Source: an uncultured Bacilli bacterium
Lineage (GTDB): Bacteria > Bacillota_I > Bacilli_A > RF39 > UBA660
Assembly (NCBI GenBank): GCA_934183165.1
Contig: CAKPRZ010000001.1
Location: 62,001-126,000 of the forward strand
DNA length: 64,000 nucleotides
Reading direction: 5' to 3'
Below, piece by piece: positions 54,439-63,398 of this stretch. The position numbers were made by a program, and so were the translations under genes. The notes beneath the pieces were generated by a model. That model worked only from the letters and a program-made list of their open reading frames with translations. It was not told the origin of the DNA and made no database searches. The stretch's first letter is position 1. Each line of letters begins with the position of its first letter.

Positions 54439-55335
54439 TTACTTTTTACGTAAATATTCAAAAACTTTATAACTTCCTCTTCCAATATCATCGGGTATTT
54501 CATCTATAAAATTCATAGGATTGGTATTATCTTCATTAGAATATAATCTATTAAAAGATTCTAGTAAGTTTAAACCAACTCCACATTTTTTCAAATATTC
54601 TAAATAATTATAAAATTCTTTTGTTGATAAATCATATACTTCACAATTTGCAATATAATTTAAAATCATCATATGATAACACAACAAATCAGTATTTTCA
54701 CTTGGCATAGTAATATCATTGTTTTCTTCATATACAGGATATTTGTCAGGCATATTCCAAATTTCCTTGTTCAAAAACAGGAACTTAGATTGGCATGGTT
54801 TATTATCCAATAGTTTTGAGCTATCTAAATCAACTACCCTAACTAAATCACTACTATCTTCTACAATAAAGTTTTTCTCATGCATATCTCCTAAGAAAAA
54901 ATCACCATTTAAGTTTTCTCTAGCAGTTTTCATTTTTCTCAAAATATTACCTACTTGCTTTAAATAAGATTTTTTGACAGTTGAAGATGTATTAAAATCG
55001 TTTAAAACAGAATCTAATCTTTTACCATTTATTACTTCAGATATAAATCCAACTGGTATTGTGTCAATAGAAAAAGTATCAACTGGCATTACCAGTTCTG
55101 GTATATTTATTATAGATTTATTTTTCATTAATAGATTTACTGTATGAAAAAAATTATCATTCTCTTCACTCTCAAGTTCATATTCACTATCAGGATAAGT
55201 AAAATGAAATTTTTTTAAGGCATAATTTTCTCCATTTAATCCACGATATAAATAAATTGTTCCACCAGCATAATATTCACTATTATTATTTAGCTTTTCT
55301 AAGTTAAAAAAATCATTACTAGTAATATCAACCAC
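54439..55335 (-). CDS. Protein-kinase-like protein
   Basis: About 298 residues. A kinase-like fold: Gly loop YAGGTIYLYRG, Lys in YALKKF, a catalytic loop FLGDMHEKNFIVED and metal Asp in VRVVDLDSSK in place of DFG. Resembles aminoglycoside-phosphotransferase-like kinases or a secreted effector kinase. Substrate unknown; the HxD is changed to GDMHEKN. Start GTG at 55335 fits GAGGTGG upstream. Alone between typA and a divergent oxidoreductase gene. Confidence 0.7.
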   Translation of the reverse strand: MVDITSNDFFNLEKLNNNSEYYAGGTIYLYRGLNGENYALKKFHFTYPDSEYELESEENDNFFHTVNLLMKNKSIINIPELVMPVDTFSIDTIPVGFISEVINGKRLDSVLNDFNTSSTVKKSYLKQVGNILRKMKTARENLNGDFFLGDMHEKNFIVEDSSDLVRVVDLDSSKLLDNKPCQSKFLFLNKEIWNMPDKYPVYEENNDITMPSENTDLLCYHMMILNYIANCEVYDLSTKEFYNYLEYLKKCGVGLNLLESFNRLYSNEDNTNPMNFIDEIPDDIGRGSYKVFEYLRKK

Positions 55336-55548
55336 ACAACCCACCTCTTTGTTTTCGGTGGTATTATACTACATTTTTACAAATTTTGCAATTGTTTTGT
55401 AAACTGCTTTATAAAACAGCACTCGTTATAAAGATACTTATTATTTATTAAAGACCACTTTTATGACTATTATTCTGACTATTTACAATAAACATTCAAT
55501 AAGTTGTTTAAAAATAACTATTATTTTTCATAATATAATGGTGATATA

Positions 55549-57033
55549 ATGATAAACAAAAGCATATGGCTTAAAGGAATAAAATGGAAAAAAAGTAATC
55601 AGTTAAAAGAAAATATTAATACTGATGTTTTAATAATCGGAGGCGGTATAACAGGAATAACTACTGCTTATTTTTTAAAAGAGTCAAATTTAAACGTTAC
55701 ATTAGTAGATCAAAATAAGATAGCATCAGGGCAAAGTTCACTTGCAACTGGAAAATTAACATATCTTCAGGGGCTAATTAGTAATAAAATAGCAAACATA
55801 TATGATAAAGAAACTGCAACAAAATATATTGAATCTCAAAAAGACGCAATTGAAATAGTTAAAGATATTATTATTGATAATAACATAAAGTGTGATTTTG
55901 AAAGTAATAATTCTTACGTTTTTACTAATAAAAATTTCAATATCTATAAATTAGTCAAGCTAGAGGAAATATTAAAATTAAGTAATTGTTCATATAAAAC
56001 AGTCAAATCATTACCTATTAAATTTCCAACCACCTATGCTGTAAAAATAAGTGATTCAGCTGTTTTTAACCCCGTAAAATATCTATTAGAATTAGAGAGG
56101 ATAATTGAAAAAAACATTTCAATATATGAAAATACAAAAATTATATCATTAGAGAAAGGGAAAGATTGTTACATTGCCAAAACAGACAGGTATCAAATAT
56201 CAGCTAAAAAGGTGGTTTTAGCTTGTCACTATCCATTCTTTTTAAATCCATACTTTTTTCCCTTTAAAACATCTATAAAAAAAGGCTATTTATGTGCTGG
56301 AATAGTTGAAAAAAGCAAAAGATTCAATGCTATCAATGAAGAAGATAATGTACATTCTATAAGATATCATTCAGACTATAAAAGTTATATTATCTATGCT
56401 AGTGAAGAAAGAAATATAGGTAGTAATATTGATAATGAAAAAAACTATAATAATCTATTTTGGAAAATGAAGGCAAATTTAAGTGATGACATTAAATATC
56501 ATTGGTTTAACTTTGATATAGTAACAAACGATTCGTTACCTATAATTGGATATTTAGAAAAAGACAACCCAGATCTTTTGATAGGAACTGGTTATAATTT
56601 ATGGGGAATGACTAATGGCACAATAGCTGGAAAAATAATAAGTGATTTAATACTTGGAATTAATAATAAATATGCTACACTTTTTGATCCTAATAGACTC
56701 TTTAACATTAATAAATTGATTAATTATTTTAATTTCAATATGCGAAATGGTTATAACTTCTTATCATCAAAAATAAACAATAATTATTCTTTTTATAAAG
56801 ATAAAGTAACCGTTAAAAAAATAAATGGAAAAAAATATGGAATATATATTGATGATGATGGTTATGAACATGTTGTTTTAAATAAATGTCCTCATATGAA
56901 ATGCAGTTTAGTATTTAATACAGCTGAAAAGACATGGGATTGTCCATGTCATGGTTCTAGATTTAGTATTAATGGAAATTCAATTAAAGGTCCTAGTGTT
57001 TATAATATAAAGATTGATAAAAAGGAGATTTAA
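55549..57033 (+). CDS. FAD-dependent oxidoreductase with C-terminal Rieske domain
   Basis: 494 residues. FAD site VLIIGGGITGITTAYFLKES at 28-47, TLVDQ, and a late GTGYNLWGMTNG. The DadA-like enzyme is fused to a Rieske domain with CPHMKC and CPCHGSRFS (Cys/His pairs for a 2Fe-2S cluster). Related proteins oxidise amines or sarcosine-type substrates; the Rieske part passes electrons. GTGATATA precedes the ATG. The Nudix gene follows 28 bases later. Confidence 0.85.
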   Translation: MINKSIWLKGIKWKKSNQLKENINTDVLIIGGGITGITTAYFLKESNLNVTLVDQNKIASGQSSLATGKLTYLQGLISNKIANIYDKETATKYIESQKDAIEIVKDIIIDNNIKCDFESNNSYVFTNKNFNIYKLVKLEEILKLSNCSYKTVKSLPIKFPTTYAVKISDSAVFNPVKYLLELERIIEKNISIYENTKIISLEKGKDCYIAKTDRYQISAKKVVLACHYPFFLNPYFFPFKTSIKKGYLCAGIVEKSKRFNAINEEDNVHSIRYHSDYKSYIIYASEERNIGSNIDNEKNYNNLFWKMKANLSDDIKYHWFNFDIVTNDSLPIIGYLEKDNPDLLIGTGYNLWGMTNGTIAGKIISDLILGINNKYATLFDPNRLFNINKLINYFNFNMRNGYNFLSSKINNNYSFYKDKVTVKKINGKKYGIYIDDDGYEHVVLNKCPHMKCSLVFNTAEKTWDCPCHGSRFSINGNSIKGPSVYNIKIDKKEI

Positions 57034-57061
57034 AGTTATACTCTAATTGGAGGAATTGTAA

Positions 57062-57502
57062 ATGAATGATAAACATATAGGCGCTGGCTGTGGTGTTATA
57101 TTAATAAATGAAGCCGGTAAAATTTTAATGGGAAAAAGAAATGATGATGTCGATAAAGCAGATAGTGAAATGCATGAAGAAGGCACTTGGACTCTTCCTG
57201 GTGGTAATATCGAATATGGAGAAACTTTTTTTGAAGCAGGTATTAGAGAGATAAAAGAAGAAACAAATTTAGATGCAGAGGATTTAGAAGTAATCTGTGT
57301 TCAAACAGATATGAATCAATATGCCCATTACATTTCAGTTGGAATGATATGTAAAAATTTCAGTGGTGCCATAAGAGTAATGGATTCAGAAGAAATAATA
57401 AAGTGGGATTGGTTTAGCTTAGATAATCTGCCAAGCAACATTTTCTCAGCAAGCAAAAAAACGATAGATTGTTTTTTAGAAAAGAAATTCTATATTGATT
57501 AG
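57062..57502 (+). CDS. Nudix hydrolase
   Basis: 146 residues. The Nudix box is complete: GGNIEYGETFFEAGIREIKEE then TNL, with the upstream GTWTLPGG. Cleaves nucleoside diphosphate-X compounds; substrate unknown. The GGAGG is nine bases before the ATG. Co-transcribed with the FAD-Rieske gene; its stop overlaps the convergent DedA gene end by four bases. Confidence 0.9.
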   Translation: MNDKHIGAGCGVILINEAGKILMGKRNDDVDKADSEMHEEGTWTLPGGNIEYGETFFEAGIREIKEETNLDAEDLEVICVQTDMNQYAHYISVGMICKNFSGAIRVMDSEEIIKWDWFSLDNLPSNIFSASKKTIDCFLEKKFYID

Positions 57503-58104
57503 TTTTTCTTTTTTTTATATATTTTTATGATTTTTGATATTAGCCAGCTTATTAAAAGAACTACTATTAAAATCCGTATTGGAGTCTTCATCTTAGATGT
57601 GATGTCGGTTAAAACAGTCCAATTGTTTCCAAGAGTAAATCCGACATAAACAAATGCAAAAGTCCAAGGAATACTACCTAAAAGCGTATAAATTAAGAAT
57701 CTTTTAAAGGATAATCTAGTTATTCCAACTGGTAATGAAATAAGAGTTCTAATTATCGGAACATTTCTTCCAATGCATGCTGCTATAAGACCATATTTTT
57801 CAAACCATGTGTCTGTTTTATCTAGATCATCTTCTTTCATAAAAAAGTATTTTCCATACTTTTTAGCGAATTCTTTTCCACCAAAGTATCCCATTGCATA
57901 TATTATTACTGCACAAAATACACTGCCAAAAAGTCCTGTAAAAAATGCACCCCAAAATGAAAAAATTCCTTTGCCAGCCAATATTCCACCTGTTGCCAAG
58001 ATTAGTTCACTAGGTATTATTATTATTACGGCTTCTAAAATCATTCCCAAGAACATACCCAAATAGCCAAAATTGTTTATCAAATTTAATACATAATGCT
58101 CCAA
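57499..58104 (-). CDS. DedA-family membrane protein
   Basis: About 201 residues, five or six spans. PSELILATGGILAGKG and FGMGYFGGKEFAKKYGKYFF-like regions, then GRNVPIIRTLISLPVGITRL, are the DedA/VTT motifs, including the Arg of the reentrant loop. DedA proteins flip lipids or aid envelope homeostasis. Start taken as TTG at 58104, five bases after AGGTGA. Divergent from the COG2426 gene. Confidence 0.9.
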   Translation of the reverse strand: MEHYVLNLINNFGYLGMFLGMILEAVIIIIPSELILATGGILAGKGIFSFWGAFFTGLFGSVFCAVIIYAMGYFGGKEFAKKYGKYFFMKEDDLDKTDTWFEKYGLIAACIGRNVPIIRTLISLPVGITRLSFKRFLIYTLLGSIPWTFAFVYVGFTLGNNWTVLTDITSKMKTPIRILIVVLLISWLISKIIKIYKKKKN

Positions 58105-58154
58105 ATATATCACCTATCAAATTATATTATTATATTTTTTTAAATATGAAACAA

Positions 58155-58183
58155 TTGACCTATGTCATTTTATTTAATATAAT
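58155..58183 (+). promoter_or_regulatory. Promoter for the COG2426 gene
   Basis: TTGACC (58155-58160), 17-base spacer, TATAAT (58178-58183). Confidence 0.75.
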
Positions 58184-58220
58184 TTAATGTAACCGAATAT
58201 AATTAATGGAGGTTTTATTT

Positions 58221-58742
58221 ATGACAGAAAAGATTGTTAATTTTTTATTAGGAATTTCTAGTGGATTACAAACAATTCCATTTGGGAGAGAATTAGTTGC
58301 GTTTTTTCTTTCCATGTTTCCAATTCTAGAGTTAAGAGGAGGAATCCTTGCAGCTAGAGCACTAGGACTCAATCCTATCATTTCTTTTATAATTTGTTAT
58401 ATTGGCAATATATTGCCTGTTCCATTTATTTTGTGGTTAATCAAATCAATCATAGATAAAATGCGTAATGGAAACATAAGTCTTTTCAAGAAGTTTGTTA
58501 AATGGATTGATAAGAAGGTCGATCAAAAAAAAGGACAAATCGAAAAATATGGTTTTTGGGGGCTTGTACTTTTTGTTGGTATTCCACTTCCTGGAACTGG
58601 TGCCTGGACAGGATGTTTAATTGCAGCCATGCTTGAAATAGATAAAAAGAAAGCATTTTTAGCAGCGTGCATTGGTGTATTAATGGCTGGAATAATCATG
58701 TCTGTATTATCAATAGGTATATTTGATGGAATTTTAGGATAA
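58221..58742 (+). CDS. COG2426 membrane protein (small multidrug export type)
   Basis: 173 residues, five spans. FPILELRGGILAARALGLNP and VGIPLPGTGAWTGCLIAAML are the family motifs; both are reentrant-loop-like and mirror the DedA signature. Role unproven. The ATG at 58221 has GGAGG nine bases upstream; an ATG at 58206 overlaps that site. Confidence 0.85.
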   Translation: MTEKIVNFLLGISSGLQTIPFGRELVAFFLSMFPILELRGGILAARALGLNPIISFIICYIGNILPVPFILWLIKSIIDKMRNGNISLFKKFVKWIDKKVDQKKGQIEKYGFWGLVLFVGIPLPGTGAWTGCLIAAMLEIDKKKAFLAACIGVLMAGIIMSVLSIGIFDGILG

Positions 58743-58843
58743 AATAATTATTGTAGATTTATTTATTAAAGTATATTAAACATCATAATTAAACTCATAT
58801 GAAAAATTTATAATAAATTTATTGTAATTTTACATTTTAGGTA

Positions 58844-58871
58844 TTGACATCTTAAATATATATGTTATAAT
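58844..58871 (+). promoter_or_regulatory. Promoter of tRNA-Gly
   Basis: TTGACA (58844-58849), 16-base spacer, TATAAT (58866-58871). Confidence 0.8.
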
Positions 58872-58889
58872 TTTAGATGTCTACTTGAT

Positions 58890-58963
58890 GCGGACGTAGT
58901 TTAGTGGTAGAACCTCAGCCTTCCAAGCTGACTATGTGGGTCCGATTCCCATCGTCCGCTCCA
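58890..58963 (+). tRNA. tRNA-Gly (UCC)
   Basis: Acceptor GCGGACG/CGTCCGC, D arm with TTTAGTGGTAGAA, anticodon stem TCAGC/GCTGA around CTTCCAA (anticodon UCC), T arm GGGTCCGATTCCC, discriminator T and CCA. 74 bases. Confidence 0.97.
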
Positions 58964-58976
58964 TATTTGTGATTAG

Positions 58977-59002
58977 AACTTTGCTTATAGCAGAGTTTTT
59001 TT
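58977..59002 (+). terminator. Terminator of the tRNA-Gly transcript
   Basis: AACTTTGC/GCAGAGTT stem (one G-T pair) with a five-base loop, then a T run. Confidence 0.8.
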
Positions 59003-59010
59003 ATTGCCAT

Positions 59011-59040
59011 CACATAGTCAGCTTAGAAGGGTTCTACCAC
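59011..59040 (-). repeat. Partial inverted copy of tRNA-Gly
   Basis: The minus strand reads GTGGTAGAACC then CTTCTAAGCTGACTATGTG. This matches bases 58904-58938 of the tRNA (D loop through the variable region) with a five-base deletion (TCAGC) and one change. It lies 48 bases after the tRNA, beyond its terminator, in opposite orientation. It cannot fold as a tRNA. It may mark an attachment site or a template-switch duplication. Confidence 0.7.
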
Positions 59041-59079
59041 TTTATATAACTACTCACCTATATTGATAAACATTAAAAT

Positions 59080-59808
59080 TTATTTACCTATCGAAACCAA
59101 ATTATTTTTATATTCGATTACCTGATCAAAAAAATTAAACCATTTTATTTGAACACAAAATCTACATTTTTCATATTTAACATTATAATTTAAATTTCTA
59201 GATTGAGGCTGTATAAAAAGCGATCCAACATGTAATCCTGTAGAATTTAGATTTGCATGACTAAGTATAATACTTATAATGTCATGCTTTTTTATATAAA
59301 CAAAATCATTTACTCTACCACATATAAGTGCATCTATCTCTTCGAACCCTTTTTCTCTACCTTTTAACACAAAACGATAAATGCATTCCTTTATAAATTT
59401 CTCGTTATTAAAATATTTGTTCATTAATTCAATATCTTGTTGGTGTTCTTTTTTGTATTCTTGGACACTTATTCTATTATTACCACTTCCATTAGTAGTA
59501 CCATCTGCATATTGAAACTTTAAATACTTAACTATAATATTCCGTGGTATTTTATTTAGAATCAAAAAGTGGATAAACTCAGAAATAGGTTCTAAATGGA
59601 AAGATCCATTATCACCTAATTTTAGACTTATTATTTTTTGAATGAAACCTATTGTGACAAAGAAATCACCTTTTGACTTTGTATAATTCTCTCTTGCATA
59701 TACAACACTATCGTCATCTATATTATCAAATAAATCATATAACATATCTTGCATAAGTGGATTTAATTCTCCTACTCTTCTATTATTCAAATAATAAACA
59801 AATGACAA
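59080..59808 (-). CDS. Hypothetical protein, start unclear
   Basis: 242 residues from a TTG at 59808; no family recognised, soluble. Motifs NGSGNNRISVQEYKKEHQQD and CRFCVQIKWFNFF are visible, without a clear active site. The only good ribosome site (GGGAGG) sits nine bases before an in-frame ATA at 59835, so the true start may have been an ATG lost by mutation, or a rare codon is used. Next to the tRNA-Gly fragment and another orphan gene, it may be part of a small transferred module. Confidence 0.5.
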   Translation of the reverse strand: MSFVYYLNNRRVGELNPLMQDMLYDLFDNIDDDSVVYARENYTKSKGDFFVTIGFIQKIISLKLGDNGSFHLEPISEFIHFLILNKIPRNIIVKYLKFQYADGTTNGSGNNRISVQEYKKEHQQDIELMNKYFNNEKFIKECIYRFVLKGREKGFEEIDALICGRVNDFVYIKKHDIISIILSHANLNSTGLHVGSLFIQPQSRNLNYNVKYEKCRFCVQIKWFNFFDQVIEYKNNLVSIGK

Positions 59809-59892
59809 TTCATTTTTTATTCCAATATTTAATATAAATATTCACCTCCCAACTAGATTATTAAACAAAAAAAGAAAAAATCATCAAAACAA

Positions 59893-59920
59893 TAAAAAAA
59901 ATTAGCATATTTAATGCTAA
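59893..59920 (-). terminator. Terminator after 59936-60172
   Basis: TTAGCAT/ATGCTAA with a five-base loop, followed by a T run on the minus strand. Confidence 0.8.
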
Positions 59921-59935
59921 TTAATGTAAAACATC

Positions 59936-60172
59936 TTACTTTCTTATTGTATATATTTCGTCAAGATTAGTAGGTGTTACCACTTCAAATTTCGATATAT
60001 CAAGACTATTATCGCTTTTTTCAGATCTCTTTGACACTTTTTTTGGATAACTTCGATCTAAAATATCACGCAATACGCTTAACTGTTCAGGTGTTAGCAT
60101 ATCTATTATTGCATCTATTGCATTAATCATGTTATGTAACTCTTGCTTTGTTTTATCATTATCTGTAATCAT
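59936..60172 (-). CDS. Small orphan protein
   Basis: 78 residues. A helix AIDAIIDMLTPEQLSVLRDIL then a Lys/Ser-rich stretch and a short tail. No family recognised. GGGGG precedes the ATG. Upstream of 59080-59808 but separated by a terminator. Confidence 0.5.
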   Translation of the reverse strand: MITDNDKTKQELHNMINAIDAIIDMLTPEQLSVLRDILDRSYPKKVSKRSEKSDNSLDISKFEVVTPTNLDEIYTIRK

Positions 60173-60308
60173 TTAAAAATCCCCCTTTAAAAAGATAATG
60201 GACTAATTATACCACAACTTTAGTTATTTTGCAATTTTTATTTTCTTTTAAAATAAGTTGTAATTTGTATACAATAATATATATAATATAGTAAAGAGGG
60301 GATGCAGT

Positions 60309-61391
60309 ATGTCAACTATTAAAGATTATTTAAAATATTATAAAAACTCAACATTTGATGAATATAAATTTAATGAACTTGATAATATTCTTTTTTCAGA
60401 ACTATCTTATATCAATTGGAAAGAAATTGTATCAGCTGGTATAAAGAAAATAAAGTTAAATGACGCTATTAAAATATATCTAGATAACCTTTCCAATACA
60501 GAAAAAGAAAAAATGTCACCATTTATGAAAAGCAACATTGATAACCTTGAAATCATTAAAGATTCAATTAGATATAAACATTGTTATCTATCAAATTTCA
60601 TAAACGATGTTAATGATAAAAAGCAATTTGGAGCCCTATGTATAATGTTCAATGAGGAAGATTGTTATGTTGGGTTTAAAGGCACTGATTCAACACTAGT
60701 TGGTTGGAAAGAAGACATGGCTCTTGGGTACACATTCCCTACTCTAGCACAAGTTGATGCCATCAATTATTTAAATCAAGTAATAAGTTGGAAAGTTAAA
60801 AACGTTTATGTTGGTGGGCACTCCAAAGGTGGAAATTTAGCCATGTGTGCATATATGTATGCACATAAAAAAGTAAAGAAAAAAGTAAAACAAGTTTTTA
60901 ACAATGATGGACCTGGCTTTAGAGACAAAGAATATAAATCTAATGAATATCAAGATTTATTATTAAAACTCAAAATGTTTGTTCCAGAAGGAAGTATTGT
61001 AGGGATTTTATTAAATAGTCCACCATATTTTAAAGTAGTTAAATCTACTAATAATGGACCATATGAACATGATTGCAATACATGGATGTGTTTTGGTTCT
61101 TTCTTTGTTGAAGGTATTCAAAGCAATATAAGTAAGAAATTTAAAGAAAAAACAGATGAATTTATTAATAATTATACTGATTCAAAAAAAGAAAAATTAG
61201 TAAATAGTTTCTTTAAAGTACTAGAAGAAGCTAATATCAAAAGTTTTAATGAAATATCATCTATGCAATGGAACCAATTTGTAGAAATAGTAAAAGGTAT
61301 AAATGATATTGATGCTAAAACTAAAGATCTTTTCTTGGATGTATTTAAAAACTTTATTATGAAAAGGAAAGATAAAGATAAGAAAAAATAA
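60309..61391 (+). CDS. Mbeg1-like (DUF2974) alpha/beta hydrolase
   Basis: 360 residues. GALCIMFNEEDCYVGFKGTD and the nucleophile elbow VYVGGHSKGGNLAM (Ser) fit DUF2974/Mbeg1-like proteins, a lipase-like family of Bacillota. A His in GPYEHD could complete the triad. Cytoplasmic. GAGGGG before the ATG. Single gene with its own terminator. Confidence 0.85.
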   Translation: MSTIKDYLKYYKNSTFDEYKFNELDNILFSELSYINWKEIVSAGIKKIKLNDAIKIYLDNLSNTEKEKMSPFMKSNIDNLEIIKDSIRYKHCYLSNFINDVNDKKQFGALCIMFNEEDCYVGFKGTDSTLVGWKEDMALGYTFPTLAQVDAINYLNQVISWKVKNVYVGGHSKGGNLAMCAYMYAHKKVKKKVKQVFNNDGPGFRDKEYKSNEYQDLLLKLKMFVPEGSIVGILLNSPPYFKVVKSTNNGPYEHDCNTWMCFGSFFVEGIQSNISKKFKEKTDEFINNYTDSKKEKLVNSFFKVLEEANIKSFNEISSMQWNQFVEIVKGINDIDAKTKDLFLDVFKNFIMKRKDKDKKK

Positions 61392-61399
61392 AAATTTAA

Positions 61400-61434
61400 A
61401 ACTCAAGTTAATTAATCAAACTTGAGTTTTTTTT
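61400..61434 (+). terminator. Terminator of the Mbeg1-like gene
   Basis: AACTCAAGTT/AACTTGAGTT arms, nine-base loop, eight T. Confidence 0.9.
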
Positions 61435-61443
61435 ATTATATTT

Positions 61444-63240
61444 CTATATAGCTTTACCATTAACAAATAATTTATATCCATTAAAATTAATATTACTGTT
61501 TGTTTTATCTTTATTATTTAATTCTGTAATATAAGTATCTTTAGTTAAAGTTATTGATGATGTACTGTCCAAAGATAATTTAATTTTCTTTGCAGTATTG
61601 TCACTATTAATTGCTCCTTTATAAGAAGATTGATTAGTAAGATTCATTTCTAATGTTGATATAGAGTCTACAACAATATCTCCGGATATTTTTTGATTAT
61701 CTAATATAAGATTTACTATTCCTCCATTAGAACCATTATTTCCCCAAGAGTCTTTTTGTATCCTTAAAAAATTACCAGTTTTATCATTATTTATAATTGT
61801 ATTGTTACTTAATGATATTGTTGCATTGGTATTAGTAACATAGAATGAATCTCCTTTATTGGTTGTAATTGTACTGTCTTTTGATGTGAACTTAGCTTCT
61901 CCATTTGCTGCATCACCACTCATTGATTGATATAAAAATATATTCTTATAAGTTGTTGATTGTCCATTTAATGTATTATTAGTATCAATTAGTTCAACAT
62001 TATCTAAGGTAACAGAGTTTTTTCCTTCTATTACAACACCTTCAGATGCTTTAGATATCAATTTAGCATTTTTTACAGAAACATTTGCTGTTGAGTAAAT
62101 TGCTGGAGAGCCTTTTCCTGTTGTTGTATAAGTTCCTTTATCTACGGAAACAGTTCCACCACCTCTATCTGTTCTAATGGCAGCTGATGATGTTCCAGCA
62201 GTATTTATTGTTAAGTTGTTAGCATTTAATACACCTCCACCAGTAGTCATTATTCCTCCAGAATTATCTTTAGAAGTTGTAATAACAGAATCGCTTATTG
62301 TAAGAGTTGTTCCATCACTAGATGAATTGTTCGTAGTCGCACTTCCTCCATAACTGAAAACACCATTAGCTCCTGTCGCATCAGTTGTAACTTTAATATT
62401 ATTAATAGTTAATTTCGCACCATTTCTTGCAATTATAGCCGAATTAGTTCCGTAAAAACTAGTGTTATCACCACCATCTGAATCTCCTGTTTTTGAAACA
62501 GTTATTCCTGATAGTGATGCTGTAACTTTTGAAGCCGATATTGAGTTTTGATCTTTTGTTGTTGAAGTATATTCACCTTCAGTTATGTTTTCATTATCTT
62601 TAAGTTCTTTTGAAGATGAATATGATGCTTTATTATTTTCGTTATTATTAAATGTTAAATTTGCTTTTGTAGAATTATTATTTAAGAAATATTTTTTAGT
62701 AAGTTTTAAATCTATAAAAGTTAGTAAACTTGTAGAAAGGATTGTAATTAATATCAATATAATTATTTTATCTTTATTATAATAAGTTTCTTTTATACTT
62801 TTTTGGTTTAATTTTGACATAACAAGATGAACTACTAATATTGATAATAATAAGGATTCTATACCAAATATAATGAAGTAGCAAGTTGGTAAATTAGTAG
62901 TTGAATTTTTCATATCAGGTGGTGTATTATCTGGTTTTTCCATTGGTTGTTGATTTTTATTTTCCTGTTCATTATTTTGGTTATCAGTTACAGTGAAATT
63001 TTTAGATTTTTCAGTTGTAGATTTATTATCACTTGACTGATTATTATTTGTATTATCGTCTGGTTTTTCTGGTGGTTGGTTACTGTTATTATTGCTTGGT
63101 TGAGTCATATTATTTGGTGGCTGATTTCCATTATTAGTAACTTTAACATTATTTTTAGCATAAAACATGGTGAAAATCATACTTGCTATTAAAGCTACAA
63201 TCAAAACGATTATTATTATATTTTTATTTTTTTTATTCAT
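61444..63240 (-). CDS. Membrane-anchored beta-helix surface protein (carbohydrate-binding type)
   Basis: 598 residues. Spans near 7-27, 119-140 and 157-178; between the first two lies a Pro/Asn/Gln-rich segment. From about 215 on, repeated strands with Gly/Asn/Ser/Thr (TLTISDSVITTSKDNSGGIM, GGGVLNANNLTINTAGTSSA, NVSVKNAKLISKASEGVVIE) form a right-handed parallel beta-helix of the Cthe_2159 or pectate-lyase-like type that binds calcium and acidic sugars. AGGAGATG before the ATG. Likely a cell-surface polysaccharide binder. Confidence 0.8.
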   Translation of the reverse strand: MNKKNKNIIIIVLIVALIASMIFTMFYAKNNVKVTNNGNQPPNNMTQPSNNNSNQPPEKPDDNTNNNQSSDNKSTTEKSKNFTVTDNQNNEQENKNQQPMEKPDNTPPDMKNSTTNLPTCYFIIFGIESLLLSILVVHLVMSKLNQKSIKETYYNKDKIIILILITILSTSLLTFIDLKLTKKYFLNNNSTKANLTFNNNENNKASYSSSKELKDNENITEGEYTSTTKDQNSISASKVTASLSGITVSKTGDSDGGDNTSFYGTNSAIIARNGAKLTINNIKVTTDATGANGVFSYGGSATTNNSSSDGTTLTISDSVITTSKDNSGGIMTTGGGVLNANNLTINTAGTSSAAIRTDRGGGTVSVDKGTYTTTGKGSPAIYSTANVSVKNAKLISKASEGVVIEGKNSVTLDNVELIDTNNTLNGQSTTYKNIFLYQSMSGDAANGEAKFTSKDSTITTNKGDSFYVTNTNATISLSNNTIINNDKTGNFLRIQKDSWGNNGSNGGIVNLILDNQKISGDIVVDSISTLEMNLTNQSSYKGAINSDNTAKKIKLSLDSTSSITLTKDTYITELNNKDKTNSNINFNGYKLFVNGKAI

Positions 63241-63363
63241 TTAATCATCTCCTCAATTTAAATATACTAAATATTTGAATATCATTTTGACATATTTTGT
63301 TTTATTATCACTTTTCCTTTCATGAGTATATCTTAGTATAATTTTATTAAATGAAAATTAATT

Positions 63364-63394
63364 AAAGAAAAAAAGTTTTAAAATTAAAACTTTT
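63364..63394 (-). terminator. Terminator after the serpin-like gene
   Basis: AAAAGTTTTA/TAAAACTTTT, ten-base perfect stem with a four-base loop; T-rich on the minus strand. Confidence 0.8.
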
Positions 63395-63398
63395 TATA

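Noticed and set aside
55380..55430. Near-palindrome CTGCTTTATAAAACAG in the divergent kinase/FAD-Rieske spacer
   Set aside because: One mismatch and high AT content; could be an operator but also chance.
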